This document shows positions 41,742 to 51,100 of a stretch of 64,000 nucleotides of DNA, piece by piece. Location: the NCBI RefSeq assembly GCF_004119445.1, contig NZ_QICI01000095.1:1-64000 (forward strand). The letters run 5' to 3'. The notes under the pieces were generated by a model. It saw nothing but the letters and a program-made list of their open reading frames with translations. It was not told the origin of the DNA and did not search any database. Each line of letters begins with the position of its first letter. Positions within the stretch are counted from its first letter, which is position 1. Origin of the DNA: Chryseobacterium sp. CH21. Lineage in GTDB: Bacteria > Bacteroidota > Bacteroidia > Flavobacteriales > Weeksellaceae. A program made the position numbers and the translations under genes.

Positions 41742-42464
41742 TTACGGAGTAAGGTAAGATATATGAATGTTACCACTTGACAATCTGAAATCCTGTGTAT
41801 ACCTGCAGCGTATTCTGAAGGTTTCTCCTGTATCAAAAAAGTTAATGGAGGAAAGATTATGATTCAGCCCTGTAGTGCGCTCTCCGTGTCCTGTGGAGAT
41901 GCCGGCAAGCGTTGTGAGCGTAGGAGAAACTTTCTGGATATAAGAATTGGCTGTTCCTGCAGTCTGCCCAGAAGGATTCAGATTCAGGTCATAAGTTGCA
42001 TAAGGGACAATATTATAAAACCCTGGTTTTACTACGGTAAAAAGTCCGGTTGTAGAGTTATACGTTAAATAAGCCGTATCAATCTTATTACTTACATTAA
42101 AAACATAAGTCTGTGAATAACTTTCATGGGTATTAACAGGAGTAGAATGGGTTCCGGTATAACTTCCGCTGGCGGGGCTTATGTTCGTTTTATTTCCTAC
42201 ATAAACAACTTTTAAAAAGTTTTCAGATTCAATAGTCTTCCAAACAGGAGCATTTCCCTCGCCATTTGACATTAGTACCTCACCTTTATTTCCTGAGTTT
42301 CCTTTGGTTCTGTCATCTCCGCCTACATTCAGATCCTTTACTACCTGAAGTGAACCGTTGACATGTAAGGTATTTTGGGGTGTTGCTGTTTTAATCCCTA
42401 TTTGTGCATTTAGAGATAAGGACATGACGAATAATGCCATGTATAGTAGCTTTTTTTCATTCAA
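41742..42464 (-). CDS. Exported C1q-like/head-fibre-type protein (TTG start)
   Basis: From TTG 42464 the 240-residue product is MNEKKLLYMALFVMSLSLNA with a signal ending NAQ. IGIKTATPQNTLHVNGSLQV follows, a motif typical of secreted fibre-like Chryseobacterium proteins, and a beta-rich C-terminal domain (FNVSNKIDTAYLTYNSTTGL, FFDTGETFRIRCRYTQDFRL) that looks C1q/TNF-like. The long frame from 42536 would give a non-signal leader. The TTG start is favoured by the -7 element at 42486-42493. Role unknown; perhaps surface or extracellular. Confidence 0.6.
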   Translation of the reverse strand: MNEKKLLYMALFVMSLSLNAQIGIKTATPQNTLHVNGSLQVVKDLNVGGDDRTKGNSGNKGEVLMSNGEGNAPVWKTIESENFLKVVYVGNKTNISPASGSYTGTHSTPVNTHESYSQTYVFNVSNKIDTAYLTYNSTTGLFTVVKPGFYNIVPYATYDLNLNPSGQTAGTANSYIQKVSPTLTTLAGISTGHGERTTGLNHNLSSINFFDTGETFRIRCRYTQDFRLSSGNIHISYLTP

Positions 42465-42769
42465 TTGTTGATTTTTTAGTTTAGACAAATATAAAATGTT
42501 TTTAAAATGTCTTTTTTTTAAAGAATCAATAAACATATAAAGCTATGCGTAGTTTTGACTTATGTAGCTGAAAATATGGCTTTTAATTAAAAACCATATT
42601 TGTTTTATTGATGAAAAATGCTATTTGAAAATTAGAATTATTAAATTCAATTAAAATTGATAATATTTTGAATATTTTACTTTTAATTAGTTTAATGTAT
42701 TGATAATCAGTATTTTATTGATTTGTTTTCGGTTTCGAAAATTTGATTTAATTTTTATAAAAATATCAT
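42465..42769. other. AT-rich intergenic gap (305 bases), no gene
   Basis: This gap lies between the C1q-like gene and the large fusion gene, both on the minus strand. It holds a TATATTTG -7 match for the C1q-like gene (42486-42493) and long A/T runs. No open frame, hairpin terminator or repeat of note is visible. Confidence 0.5.
42486..42493 (-). promoter_or_regulatory. -7 promoter element for the C1q-like gene
   Basis: TATATTTG on the minus strand, 21 bases before the proposed TTG start 42464. It lies within the longer open frame, which supports the later start. Confidence 0.5.
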
Positions 42770-45700
42770 TTAAAATTTCATCCCTATTCCTGCAGAAAGT
42801 CTTCCGCCATCAGAACCATAGAAATAGTTTAGCCTAGCAGACATCATTTCTACAATACTTAACCATACACCTGCTCCGGCAGATTGATGCCATTTTCTGG
42901 AATTTTCACTGTCGTTCCATACACGGCCGATATCGTACCCGATAAGGATTCCCATATTGGCGGGAGCAATATTGTTTCTTACTCTTCCAAAATCCCATCT
43001 GATTTCCGAGTTATTGGTAAAATACGATCTTCCGGCGAATCTTTCGTTTCTGAAAGCTCTCATTCCGTTGTTACCTCCAATGGCTGCCGCCTGATAGAAT
43101 TCAAAATTATTGTTATTGATCCACATCACATTACTGGAATTGGCAAATACAAATTTCCCTCTCTTATCAATTCTGTGGTCAACGGCCAGTTTTCCTTTTA
43201 CGGTTACAAAGTTTTTATTAAAGTCAGAAAGCGTTGCTTTCCAGTCTGCATTCAGCATAAATTCAAGTCCAAGAGTAGGGAAGGCAACATTATCAGCATT
43301 TTTATAACCAAATGTATAATTGGCACCCACAAACTGCTGACTGTTGAATACACCCGGTCTTACATCCGGAGACTGATTGATGAAGCGGTCAGCTTTTCTC
43401 TGTACTTTATTATCTTCAAAAGTTAATTGAAACTGATGGCTCAGATTCATCCAGCTCTTCTGCGAGATGGAAGGGGCAAAGTTGAATTTGGAAATTCTGG
43501 CTCTGTTGTATTCTCTTTCCGTATTTTTCTTGTCATAATCACTTTCGTTAGAAAGCCCGAAGAAATTTTGGGAGAATCTTGGAGTGGTATAAAATGCATC
43601 AAGGTTGATATCCCAACCTGAAATTGCCTTTTTAAATACACCTTTGTATGTAAGGCTAAATCCTGCAGTTGCTGTATAAAAATTAGCTTTTAAACTATGT
43701 CTTTGAGTAAATGGGTCGCGGATAAAATTGTTCACCGTATAATTAGCTAAAACTCCTACAATAACACCATCATCCGGGTTGTAATCCAGGTTAGGATATC
43801 CTGCTACAGAATTATATTTAGGATGCTTATAATTATAGCTGTTGATATCATAATCATCCGTAATATTCTTCGTTGCATTACCGTCATTATACGTGTTTTT
43901 CTGAGATTTAAAATCATAAATCTTTACTTTCCTTCCATCTGCAACGTTATAGGTATCATGGTTATAGCCGCCAATCAGTCTGATATTCATTTTAGGATTT
44001 CCGCTTCCTGTTACTACATAAGTATCGTCATCTTCAAGTCCGTAGATCCATAATTCTTTTGTTTTCGAATCATGATAAGTCTTTTCAAAAACCAGCTCGT
44101 TTTGATCTTTATTCTTACCCAGATAATATTGCTGTACAAGTACGGAATGTCCGTTTTTTGTAATAACAAATTTATCAGGATGTACGGTTCCTGCCAGAGG
44201 TACTTTTTTCTGTAATACATCATAATACTGGCTGGCGTAGCTCACAAGTTTTGTTTTTCTTGTTTTCAGTTTTCTCTGGATTTCGGCAATAGTGTCGTCC
44301 TGTACTTCTTTTGGAAGATTATGAAAGGCATCATCAATATCCGCATCTGTCAGATGTTCCTGAATATATTTTGCCTGCATTTCCCATTCGTTCTGATCTG
44401 CACCTTTTAAGAAAACGAGATCCATCGGATAAGGCTCCATAGCAAGCCACTTGACACTGCTGATATCTTCTGTAAAGGTTTTCATATGGCGGATTGCAGG
44501 AACATTCATAATCAGTTTAAATGCTGCGCCGTCATATTTGCTGAATGCCTGATCTCTGTCTTTAGGAATAGGTTTGTAGACTACTTTGTCACCTACTTCA
44601 TATTCTGCCCATTTCCACTGGTCCGAGTGTCTGTCCCAGTCACCGATCAGCATATCAAATAATCTTGCTCTGATGTAGGATTCTCTGTCAACAGAATATT
44701 TATTGCTTTTGCTGAGGTTCTTTAATACATCATCTGTTGAAACAATATCTTTTGCATGGTCAAGGTATGCCAGAGTTTTCGGATCTGAAGAAAAACGTTC
44801 TTCAATCATATACATCTCATCCCCGTAATCTTCGTTGTATCTTCCCAATGCATGCTGTTTAGGAATATAATACAATTTTGGATTGCTGTGGAAAATATTA
44901 AGCTTTTCCGACATATTTCCGATGGTAAACGGAGTAAATGGATGATTGGTGGTATAAAAATCCAACAGGAATTTTTCAGGGAAAGTATCAGCAAGTTCTT
45001 CTCCCAATGTACTTTTTTGAAAAGCCATATTATTAAGAAAACGAATCGCGCTTTTTTTCACGCCACGCATCACAAATTCCTGCCCGTCCGTAGATTTCAG
45101 TCGTAAGCTGTTAGACTGGTTTCCTCCGCCTTCTCTGAAAGGAATATATCCGCCATTCAATTCTGAAAGATTGGCAGTTGGAGCTTCAATCGGGATTCCG
45201 TAATATCTTCTGTAATGGTCTCCCCAAAGCCATCTGTAAAATTTTCTTTTCTCGGTAAGCTGTACCGGATAGATGGTGGAAGAGAATGTTGCCGGAAAAG
45301 AATTCGGAAAATTATTGATGAATACATCCGGCTTGGAAATAACGGAAATATGAGTCAGTTTTTGAAGCTGGGCATCTTTTGTAGAAAAATATTCAACATC
45401 AGTACTTTCATCTTTTCTGAAATTTAAAACCGCAAAACCGCTGCCTCCGTAAGAAAAATCAGTTTTCTCCACAATGGTAGATGGATCTGTTTTAGAACCT
45501 GCACCACTGATGATCTGTCTTAGATTTCCGTCTTCGTGATATTGCAGGTTATGGTCATGTCCGGAAACAAAAATAATATTTTCTTTATCCTGAACAATAC
45601 TTTTCAGTCTGTTGGCCAGATCTGCATAATGCTGGTTATTGATATCTTCAGGACTTGCTCCGGAAGAACTTCTTAAAATATTGACTACACTTGCCACTAC

Positions 45701-46486
45701 AGGAACAGGAACCTTACTTTTGAATGGATAAAGGTGTGATCTTGCAGAATTAAAACCTGCATGAGTACCACTGCTGATAATAGGGTGGTGTAAGGCAACA
45801 ATGATTTTTTTGCCCTGGTTTTTAATAATAAGATCTTTAAACTCGGTGAAAAAGTCTTCACGGGTTTTGATGTTACAATTTTTGTTGATTCCGGGATAAT
45901 TATCCCAGTTGGCAATTACCCATTCCGAATCTACAGCAATGAGTTTGATATCTTTAGAAACGTTGATATCATCAATAGGGCATCCGTTTTTAGGAAGAAA
46001 AGCTTTTTTATCATCAAGATATTTTTTTACCAGACCTTCCTGGGTATTCAATCCATCAATCCCATTATACCAGTCGTGATTTCCGGGAATGACCAATGTT
46101 TTCCCCTTAAAATTCTTCGTTATGGCAAGCTGGTTTTCCAGTTTTTGTTTTGCCAGGGCATACTCTTTATCTGTTTCTTTAGGCATCCCATTCGGGTAGA
46201 TATTGTCGCCCAAAAATATCAGCATAGAGTTACTGTCGGCAGAATCCAGCTTACTTTTCAGTAAATTCAGTGTTTTTTGTGCCTGAGGTTCATCTGAGTT
46301 TCCTGCATCTCCAATCAGAAAGAGTTTAAAATCATGGTCAGATTTTATTTCGGAATCTTTTACTTCATATAAGTTTTTGCCCTTTTGCACGTTATAGGTA
46401 GCACATGAATAAAGGACTCCAGCGGACATTACTGTTCGAAGAACAATAGAAGTATTTTTTAGATGAGTTTTAAAGGATAAATTCAT
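42770..46486 (-). CDS. Metallophosphoesterase / kinase-like / Omp85-like barrel fusion protein
   Basis: The 1238-residue product starts with a signal ending LYSC (lipobox). Residues about 50-400 are a calcineurin-like phosphoesterase: FLIGDAGNSDEP, IFLGDNIYPNG, VIPGNHDWYNG, ALHHPIIS and FVSGHDHNLQYH. Residues about 470-700 are unassigned in standard calls. They contain GDWDRH (615-620) and IPKDRDQAF (640-648), reminiscent of HipA/CotH/PI-kinase catalytic and metal-binding loops. The C-terminal 400 residues are barrel strands with GMRAFRNERFAGRSYFTNNS, like the Omp85 RGF/Y motif, and end in GMKF. It should be an outer-membrane protein; function unknown. Confidence 0.82.
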   Translation of the reverse strand: MNLSFKTHLKNTSIVLRTVMSAGVLYSCATYNVQKGKNLYEVKDSEIKSDHDFKLFLIGDAGNSDEPQAQKTLNLLKSKLDSADSNSMLIFLGDNIYPNGMPKETDKEYALAKQKLENQLAITKNFKGKTLVIPGNHDWYNGIDGLNTQEGLVKKYLDDKKAFLPKNGCPIDDINVSKDIKLIAVDSEWVIANWDNYPGINKNCNIKTREDFFTEFKDLIIKNQGKKIIVALHHPIISSGTHAGFNSARSHLYPFKSKVPVPVVASVVNILRSSSGASPEDINNQHYADLANRLKSIVQDKENIIFVSGHDHNLQYHEDGNLRQIISGAGSKTDPSTIVEKTDFSYGGSGFAVLNFRKDESTDVEYFSTKDAQLQKLTHISVISKPDVFINNFPNSFPATFSSTIYPVQLTEKRKFYRWLWGDHYRRYYGIPIEAPTANLSELNGGYIPFREGGGNQSNSLRLKSTDGQEFVMRGVKKSAIRFLNNMAFQKSTLGEELADTFPEKFLLDFYTTNHPFTPFTIGNMSEKLNIFHSNPKLYYIPKQHALGRYNEDYGDEMYMIEERFSSDPKTLAYLDHAKDIVSTDDVLKNLSKSNKYSVDRESYIRARLFDMLIGDWDRHSDQWKWAEYEVGDKVVYKPIPKDRDQAFSKYDGAAFKLIMNVPAIRHMKTFTEDISSVKWLAMEPYPMDLVFLKGADQNEWEMQAKYIQEHLTDADIDDAFHNLPKEVQDDTIAEIQRKLKTRKTKLVSYASQYYDVLQKKVPLAGTVHPDKFVITKNGHSVLVQQYYLGKNKDQNELVFEKTYHDSKTKELWIYGLEDDDTYVVTGSGNPKMNIRLIGGYNHDTYNVADGRKVKIYDFKSQKNTYNDGNATKNITDDYDINSYNYKHPKYNSVAGYPNLDYNPDDGVIVGVLANYTVNNFIRDPFTQRHSLKANFYTATAGFSLTYKGVFKKAISGWDINLDAFYTTPRFSQNFFGLSNESDYDKKNTEREYNRARISKFNFAPSISQKSWMNLSHQFQLTFEDNKVQRKADRFINQSPDVRPGVFNSQQFVGANYTFGYKNADNVAFPTLGLEFMLNADWKATLSDFNKNFVTVKGKLAVDHRIDKRGKFVFANSSNVMWINNNNFEFYQAAAIGGNNGMRAFRNERFAGRSYFTNNSEIRWDFGRVRNNIAPANMGILIGYDIGRVWNDSENSRKWHQSAGAGVWLSIVEMMSARLNYFYGSDGGRLSAGIGMKF

Positions 46487-46512
46487 AAATTTACATTAAC
46501 AAAATTTCAGGG

Positions 46513-47688
46513 ATGAGCATTTTACAAAAAGCTAAAAATTATGTTGAAATCTTATTCAAAGATAAGTTATCTTCAGTATATTTTTATCATAATTTTATCC
46601 ATACTGCCTATACAGTCAATAAGGCTGAGGAAATCATGAAAAATACTCCTGTTTCTGAAGAGGATCAGGAGAAAGTACTCGTAGCATTATGGTTTCATGA
46701 TACGGGATATATAGAATGTGCTTTGAACCATGAGGAAAGGAGTGTGGAGGTGATGAAGGCTTTTTTACACCAGGAAAATTATCCGGAAAACTATATTGCA
46801 GATGTTGAAAAGCTGATTCTGGCTACTAAAATACACTATGAACCTCAGAATTTACTGGAGAAAATTGTAAAAGATGCTGATTTCAGTCATTTTGCAGGTC
46901 ATGATTACAGTGATATTTCCGATGCTTTGAGAAAAGAATGGGAACTAACCAATGTAAGATGTTTTTCCAATGAAGAATGGAATGCCGGAAATCTCGATAT
47001 GCTGAAAAATAAGCATACTTTTTATACCGATTATGCTAAAGAAAACTGGGAGCCTCTAAAAAAGAAAAACATTAAAAAGATCGAAAAGAAGCTGGAAAAA
47101 GAAGAAGAGAAAAAAGAGAACAAAAAGGAGAGTTCGGAAGGTAAAAAGGAAAAAGAAAAATCAGACAGAAGTGTAGATACTTTATTCAGAGTAACACTTA
47201 ATAATCATACCAGACTAAGTGATATTGCGGACAGCAAGGCCAATATTCTTTTATCTGTAAATGCAATTATTATCTCGGTTTGTCTTTCCGTTTTGGTTCC
47301 TAAGCTGGATGCTCCTAAGAATTCTCACCTGATTCTTCCAAGTTTTATATTATTGTTATCAAGTGTATTGACGATCATATTTGCGATTTTATCCACAAAA
47401 CCTAATGTAACAAAGACAACATTCACATCTCAGGATATTGTGAACAGAAAAGTAAACCTTCTTTTCTTTGGAAATTTCCAGCAGATGTTGTTTGATGACT
47501 ATCATAATGCGATGAAAGATCTGATTAAAGACAGAGATTATATTTATGATTCTATGGTAAAAGATCTGTATTATCTAGGGAAAGTTCTTAACAGAAAATA
47601 CAAACTTTTGTCCATTACCTATAAGATTTTTATGGCAGGGATTATTATTTCTGTTCTGTCTTTCGGAGCGGCATTTCTTAGTCTTTAA
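46513..47688 (+). CDS. HD phosphohydrolase fused to a Pycsar (PycTM) effector domain
   Basis: A 391-residue protein. Residues 1-185 are an HD domain: YHNFIHTAY (H26, H30), LWFHDTGY (H62 D63), HEERS, ATKIHYEP and KDADFSHFAG. A Lys/Glu-rich linker (about 190-225) follows. The rest is a PycTM-type (DUF5706) domain: DTLFRVTLNNHTRLSDIADS, then KANILLSVNAIIISVCLSVL and two more hydrophobic segments (about 275-295 and 370-390). PycTM proteins are membrane effectors of Pycsar defence, activated by cCMP or cUMP. No uridylate or cytidylate cyclase gene lies nearby. Divergent from the fusion gene by 26 bases. Confidence 0.85.
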   Translation: MSILQKAKNYVEILFKDKLSSVYFYHNFIHTAYTVNKAEEIMKNTPVSEEDQEKVLVALWFHDTGYIECALNHEERSVEVMKAFLHQENYPENYIADVEKLILATKIHYEPQNLLEKIVKDADFSHFAGHDYSDISDALRKEWELTNVRCFSNEEWNAGNLDMLKNKHTFYTDYAKENWEPLKKKNIKKIEKKLEKEEEKKENKKESSEGKKEKEKSDRSVDTLFRVTLNNHTRLSDIADSKANILLSVNAIIISVCLSVLVPKLDAPKNSHLILPSFILLLSSVLTIIFAILSTKPNVTKTTFTSQDIVNRKVNLLFFGNFQQMLFDDYHNAMKDLIKDRDYIYDSMVKDLYYLGKVLNRKYKLLSITYKIFMAGIIISVLSFGAAFLSL

Positions 47689-47704
47689 TTAAAAATACAC
47701 GCAA

Positions 47705-48628
47705 ATGATAGTCAGACAGCGAACAAATTGGCTGAAAATGTTATTTATATGGAGAGGATCTGTATTAAAGAAAATTGTTGTTCAGCTCTCTATCATTACG
47801 CTGTTTTCTTTGGCTATCTATATTTTCAAAGGGAGAATCTTTGATTATAAAGTGCATCTTAATCCTACGATTTTTACATTGATAGGATTAGCATTGGCCA
47901 TATTTATGGGTTTCTGTAATTCTGCAAGCTACGACCGTTTTTGGGAAGGACGGAAGCTTTGGGGATTGCTTGTTATTGAAACCAGATCATTGACGAGACA
48001 AATCTTATCATTAGTGAACGATTTTTCTCCCGATGCTCAGGAAGAAAAACAAAAAATTATCAAACTGATCTCTGCGTTTGGCTGGGCTTTAAACTTTCAG
48101 CTGAGAGATAAAACGGGGACAGAACATCTTGAGCGGCTGCTTTCTCCTGAACAATTGGAACAGGTGAAGCATAAAAAATTCATTCCCAATATTATTCTTG
48201 GGTTTATCGCCGATTGGCTTAATGAACAGAATAAAAAAGGAAATATTGACACCATTGTGATGACTTCTATGGATCATCAACTGAATCAGTTTTCTAATAT
48301 TTCCGGTGGCTGCGAGAGAATTTATAATACTCCATTACCTTTTGCTTACAGCGTTCTTCTGCATCGTACTGTATATCTGTATTGTTTCTGGCTTCCTTTC
48401 GGATTGGTAGATACCTTGGGGTGGATGATGCCTTTAATTGTTCTGCTGATCAGCTATACTTTTATTGCTCTTGATGCCATTATTCAGGAGATTGGAGAAC
48501 CTTTTGGTGAGGAAGAAAACGACCTTGCCCTGAACAGCATCTGCCGAACGATTGAATTTTCTATTTTTGAGCAGGCAGGAATTCCGCAAGGTGAATTGAA
48601 GAAGCCGGATACTTATTTTGTGGATTAG
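47705..48628 (+). CDS. Bestrophin-family ion channel
   Basis: A 307-residue membrane protein with the bestrophin/UPF0187 pattern: LNPTIFTLIGLALAIFMGFC followed by NSASYDRFWEGRKLWGLLV, PLPFAYSVLLHRTVYLYCFW, and ALDAIIQEIGEPFGEEENDL at the C-terminus. Bacterial bestrophins form pentameric cation or anion channels. It lies 16 bases after the HD-PycTM gene on the same strand and is likely cotranscribed. Whether it takes part in a joint system is unknown. Confidence 0.9.
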   Translation: MIVRQRTNWLKMLFIWRGSVLKKIVVQLSIITLFSLAIYIFKGRIFDYKVHLNPTIFTLIGLALAIFMGFCNSASYDRFWEGRKLWGLLVIETRSLTRQILSLVNDFSPDAQEEKQKIIKLISAFGWALNFQLRDKTGTEHLERLLSPEQLEQVKHKKFIPNIILGFIADWLNEQNKKGNIDTIVMTSMDHQLNQFSNISGGCERIYNTPLPFAYSVLLHRTVYLYCFWLPFGLVDTLGWMMPLIVLLISYTFIALDAIIQEIGEPFGEEENDLALNSICRTIEFSIFEQAGIPQGELKKPDTYFVD

Positions 48629-48634
48629 GATTTT

Positions 48635-50947
48635 CTATTTCTCAGGAAGTGTAAAAGAAACCCTCAGCGCCAGCAATCCTGTAATTCCCTGAAGATCTTC
48701 TACCTTTAAGAATTCTATATCATTTTGTAGAACTCCTTTTTTCTGAAGTTTTGAAATGTAGTCCAGATATTCCTTTTGATTTTCCATTCCGAAATAGACG
48801 ATGGTGATTTTTCCGGGTGCAGTGATGCGTTCTGAAGAATCTTTGACATGCGCTTTATCCAGACGCTTTTTGATAATTTCGTAATAAGAATTGTAAGCTC
48901 CGTCTACATCAAAGCGTTTTTCATCCATTCTGAAACGGATGTCTATTTTTTCATTGTAGACAAAGATGAGTGACGCAATATCCAGCTGTACAGGAAGATA
49001 TTTTTTGAACGACTGAAATTCAAGTTCCATTTTACAGATGGTTTTAAGCTGCCAGTATCTCAGTTTGTGAACAACTTTTGAGGTATAGTGAAGTTCAGGA
49101 GCGATGCTTGGGCCAATGTACAGGTTATGTTCCACACCATCAGATTTAAATCTTTCATAATAATGTGGGAAAATTTCCTGTGCTTTTATCTGGCTTTCAT
49201 CCAGCATATCTGCCAGTTTTCGATTGACCAGTGTAATAGAATCATCAAGGTTTTTTCTGTGATGGTAAAACAAGTCGGTAGGGGCAAAGATGTGTGAAAA
49301 ATAATCTTTGATTTTTGCCTTTATTTCTCTTGCTGTTTTTATTTCCAGTTTTCCCTGTAAAAAAGGATGAATTTCGTCTCTTAATAGTCTTTGAAAACGC
49401 TGTTCAGTATCAGCTTTGATTTCATTGTTCAGCTCATTTTCAAAAACATCCAGTGCCAATAGAAATTTTTCAGAATCAGAATTCGTGAGTGTAAAAATCT
49501 CATTCAGCCATTCAATCTGCTGATTAAGATCCTGCAGCATCAGATTATATCGTTTTTCCGATGATGAACGGATATCTGAAACTCCAAACAGAGGAGTAAG
49601 ATTTTTGAATGCAATTTGCTTTAAAGTATATATTTTCCTTCCAAGTGATGCTGTAAAATATTTTTCAGCCTCATTTCTGAATTTCCATACCACACTGTCG
49701 TGGATAGTAGTGTATTCACGTTGAATAATGGCTTCTATCTGATAGTTTTTTTCAAAATAGAACCTGTTCAGAGAGAAAAGAACCATATCCGTGAAAAACT
49801 CCAGTTTTTTAAGCTTTAAACCATTGAAGCTTCCGGCAATAGGAGACGTAAATTCCATGATGGCAAGGAGCTCACCATCTTTCATGATAGGAATTACCAT
49901 GAAACTATTGACATTGTTATCCTTTAAAATGCTAAAGGAAGGAAGCAGCTTGACATTCTCGTCCAGGTTGTTTACATTGGAGACAACTACAGGCTTTGAA
50001 TTATGATTTAAATTATTAAAAGTACTCTTACGGGTATCTTCGTCAAATGCATTGATCCAGAAATCCAGAATATGATTGGTAAGGAGACTCTCATAAATCG
50101 GCAGTTTATCCAGCTTCTGTTCCTTTTTGTTGAAAGTCATCAGCCCAAAACTGAGTTCCGGAACATCAAAGTAGGATTTGAAAATTTCCGTCAGATTTTC
50201 GTTGGGATTCATATTTTCCGGATCAATTTCAATCATGCTTGATTTCAGATCAGAAAGGGCAACTTCAGAGGTACAGTCTACCAGTGAAATAATGGTAAAT
50301 CCTTTCAATATCCAAGATTGAGATGGGAAATATTTCTTCCAGAGTTTAAAGTCATCCAGGTTTTCCAGAAGCATATCCAGAAAATCATCAGATGGAATTT
50401 TGGCATCTTCTGTAGGAGTAATTTCTGTAAAATCTGAATTGACTGTAATTTTATAATGTTTCATGATTCCCTGCTTATTGGGAATGTCATAATAGAACGG
50501 GATCGTACTTTTAATATCTTTTTTGAAGTAGCTCTGAAGTATCAGACAGCAGCAGAATACATAAAATTCATTATCTGAAATATTCCTGAGTTCTATTTCA
50601 AAGTCTTTTCCTGCATCTTTCAGAATATCTTTAAATCTTTCGGTATAATTGAAGGTAATGTTTGAAAGAGGAATACTTGCAGCCTTTATTTCATTTCTGG
50701 TAAGCCCTGTTGGAAAAAGATCAGCAAGAAGCAGTCTGATGAGGTCTTCATGTTTTTCAAGAAGGGTTGTGTCCTGAAATCCTTCTCTAAGGTCTTTAAA
50801 ATTTCTGGTACTTTCTAATAAAGACTCAGCATAATTGACCCTGTATTCCAGTCTGTCATTATAGCGGATATGTTCCAGAACATCCAAATATTTTTTGAAT
50901 GATATATAAACCTGAAAGGGAGAGTCTTTTTTATAGAGATTAGCCAA
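48635..50947 (-). CDS. GAF-domain protein of unknown function
   Basis: A 770-residue soluble protein. The N-terminal half is helical. Residues about 280-410 look like a GAF domain: LTNHILDFWINAFDEDTRKS, KLLPSFSILKDNNVNSFMVI, GELLAIMEFTSPIAGSFNGL. The rest is helical with charged segments and no kinase, cyclase or DNA-binding domain that I recognise. GAF domains bind small ligands or act as redox sensors. The gene is convergent with the bestrophin gene (6 bases between stops). Large GAF proteins like this are common in Chryseobacterium, without known function. Confidence 0.75.
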   Translation of the reverse strand: MANLYKKDSPFQVYISFKKYLDVLEHIRYNDRLEYRVNYAESLLESTRNFKDLREGFQDTTLLEKHEDLIRLLLADLFPTGLTRNEIKAASIPLSNITFNYTERFKDILKDAGKDFEIELRNISDNEFYVFCCCLILQSYFKKDIKSTIPFYYDIPNKQGIMKHYKITVNSDFTEITPTEDAKIPSDDFLDMLLENLDDFKLWKKYFPSQSWILKGFTIISLVDCTSEVALSDLKSSMIEIDPENMNPNENLTEIFKSYFDVPELSFGLMTFNKKEQKLDKLPIYESLLTNHILDFWINAFDEDTRKSTFNNLNHNSKPVVVSNVNNLDENVKLLPSFSILKDNNVNSFMVIPIMKDGELLAIMEFTSPIAGSFNGLKLKKLEFFTDMVLFSLNRFYFEKNYQIEAIIQREYTTIHDSVVWKFRNEAEKYFTASLGRKIYTLKQIAFKNLTPLFGVSDIRSSSEKRYNLMLQDLNQQIEWLNEIFTLTNSDSEKFLLALDVFENELNNEIKADTEQRFQRLLRDEIHPFLQGKLEIKTAREIKAKIKDYFSHIFAPTDLFYHHRKNLDDSITLVNRKLADMLDESQIKAQEIFPHYYERFKSDGVEHNLYIGPSIAPELHYTSKVVHKLRYWQLKTICKMELEFQSFKKYLPVQLDIASLIFVYNEKIDIRFRMDEKRFDVDGAYNSYYEIIKKRLDKAHVKDSSERITAPGKITIVYFGMENQKEYLDYISKLQKKGVLQNDIEFLKVEDLQGITGLLALRVSFTLPEK

Positions 50948-51100
50948 GAGCTGAAAAATTTAAAGTAAAGTTATGAAAAAAGCAGAATATTGCCTGTCTG
51001 AAATTTTTATTTTATTATACATAATTTACAGGTTATTAGAGGAAATTCTACAATGTATTTTATAATTCATTGCTGTTTTTTAGAAAGACAGATTGGCGGG

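Noticed and set aside
46513..48628. A complete Pycsar defence system
   Set aside because: There is no pyrimidine cyclase gene in the window, and the neighbouring bestrophin and barrel genes are not known Pycsar parts. Only the effector-like domain is seen.
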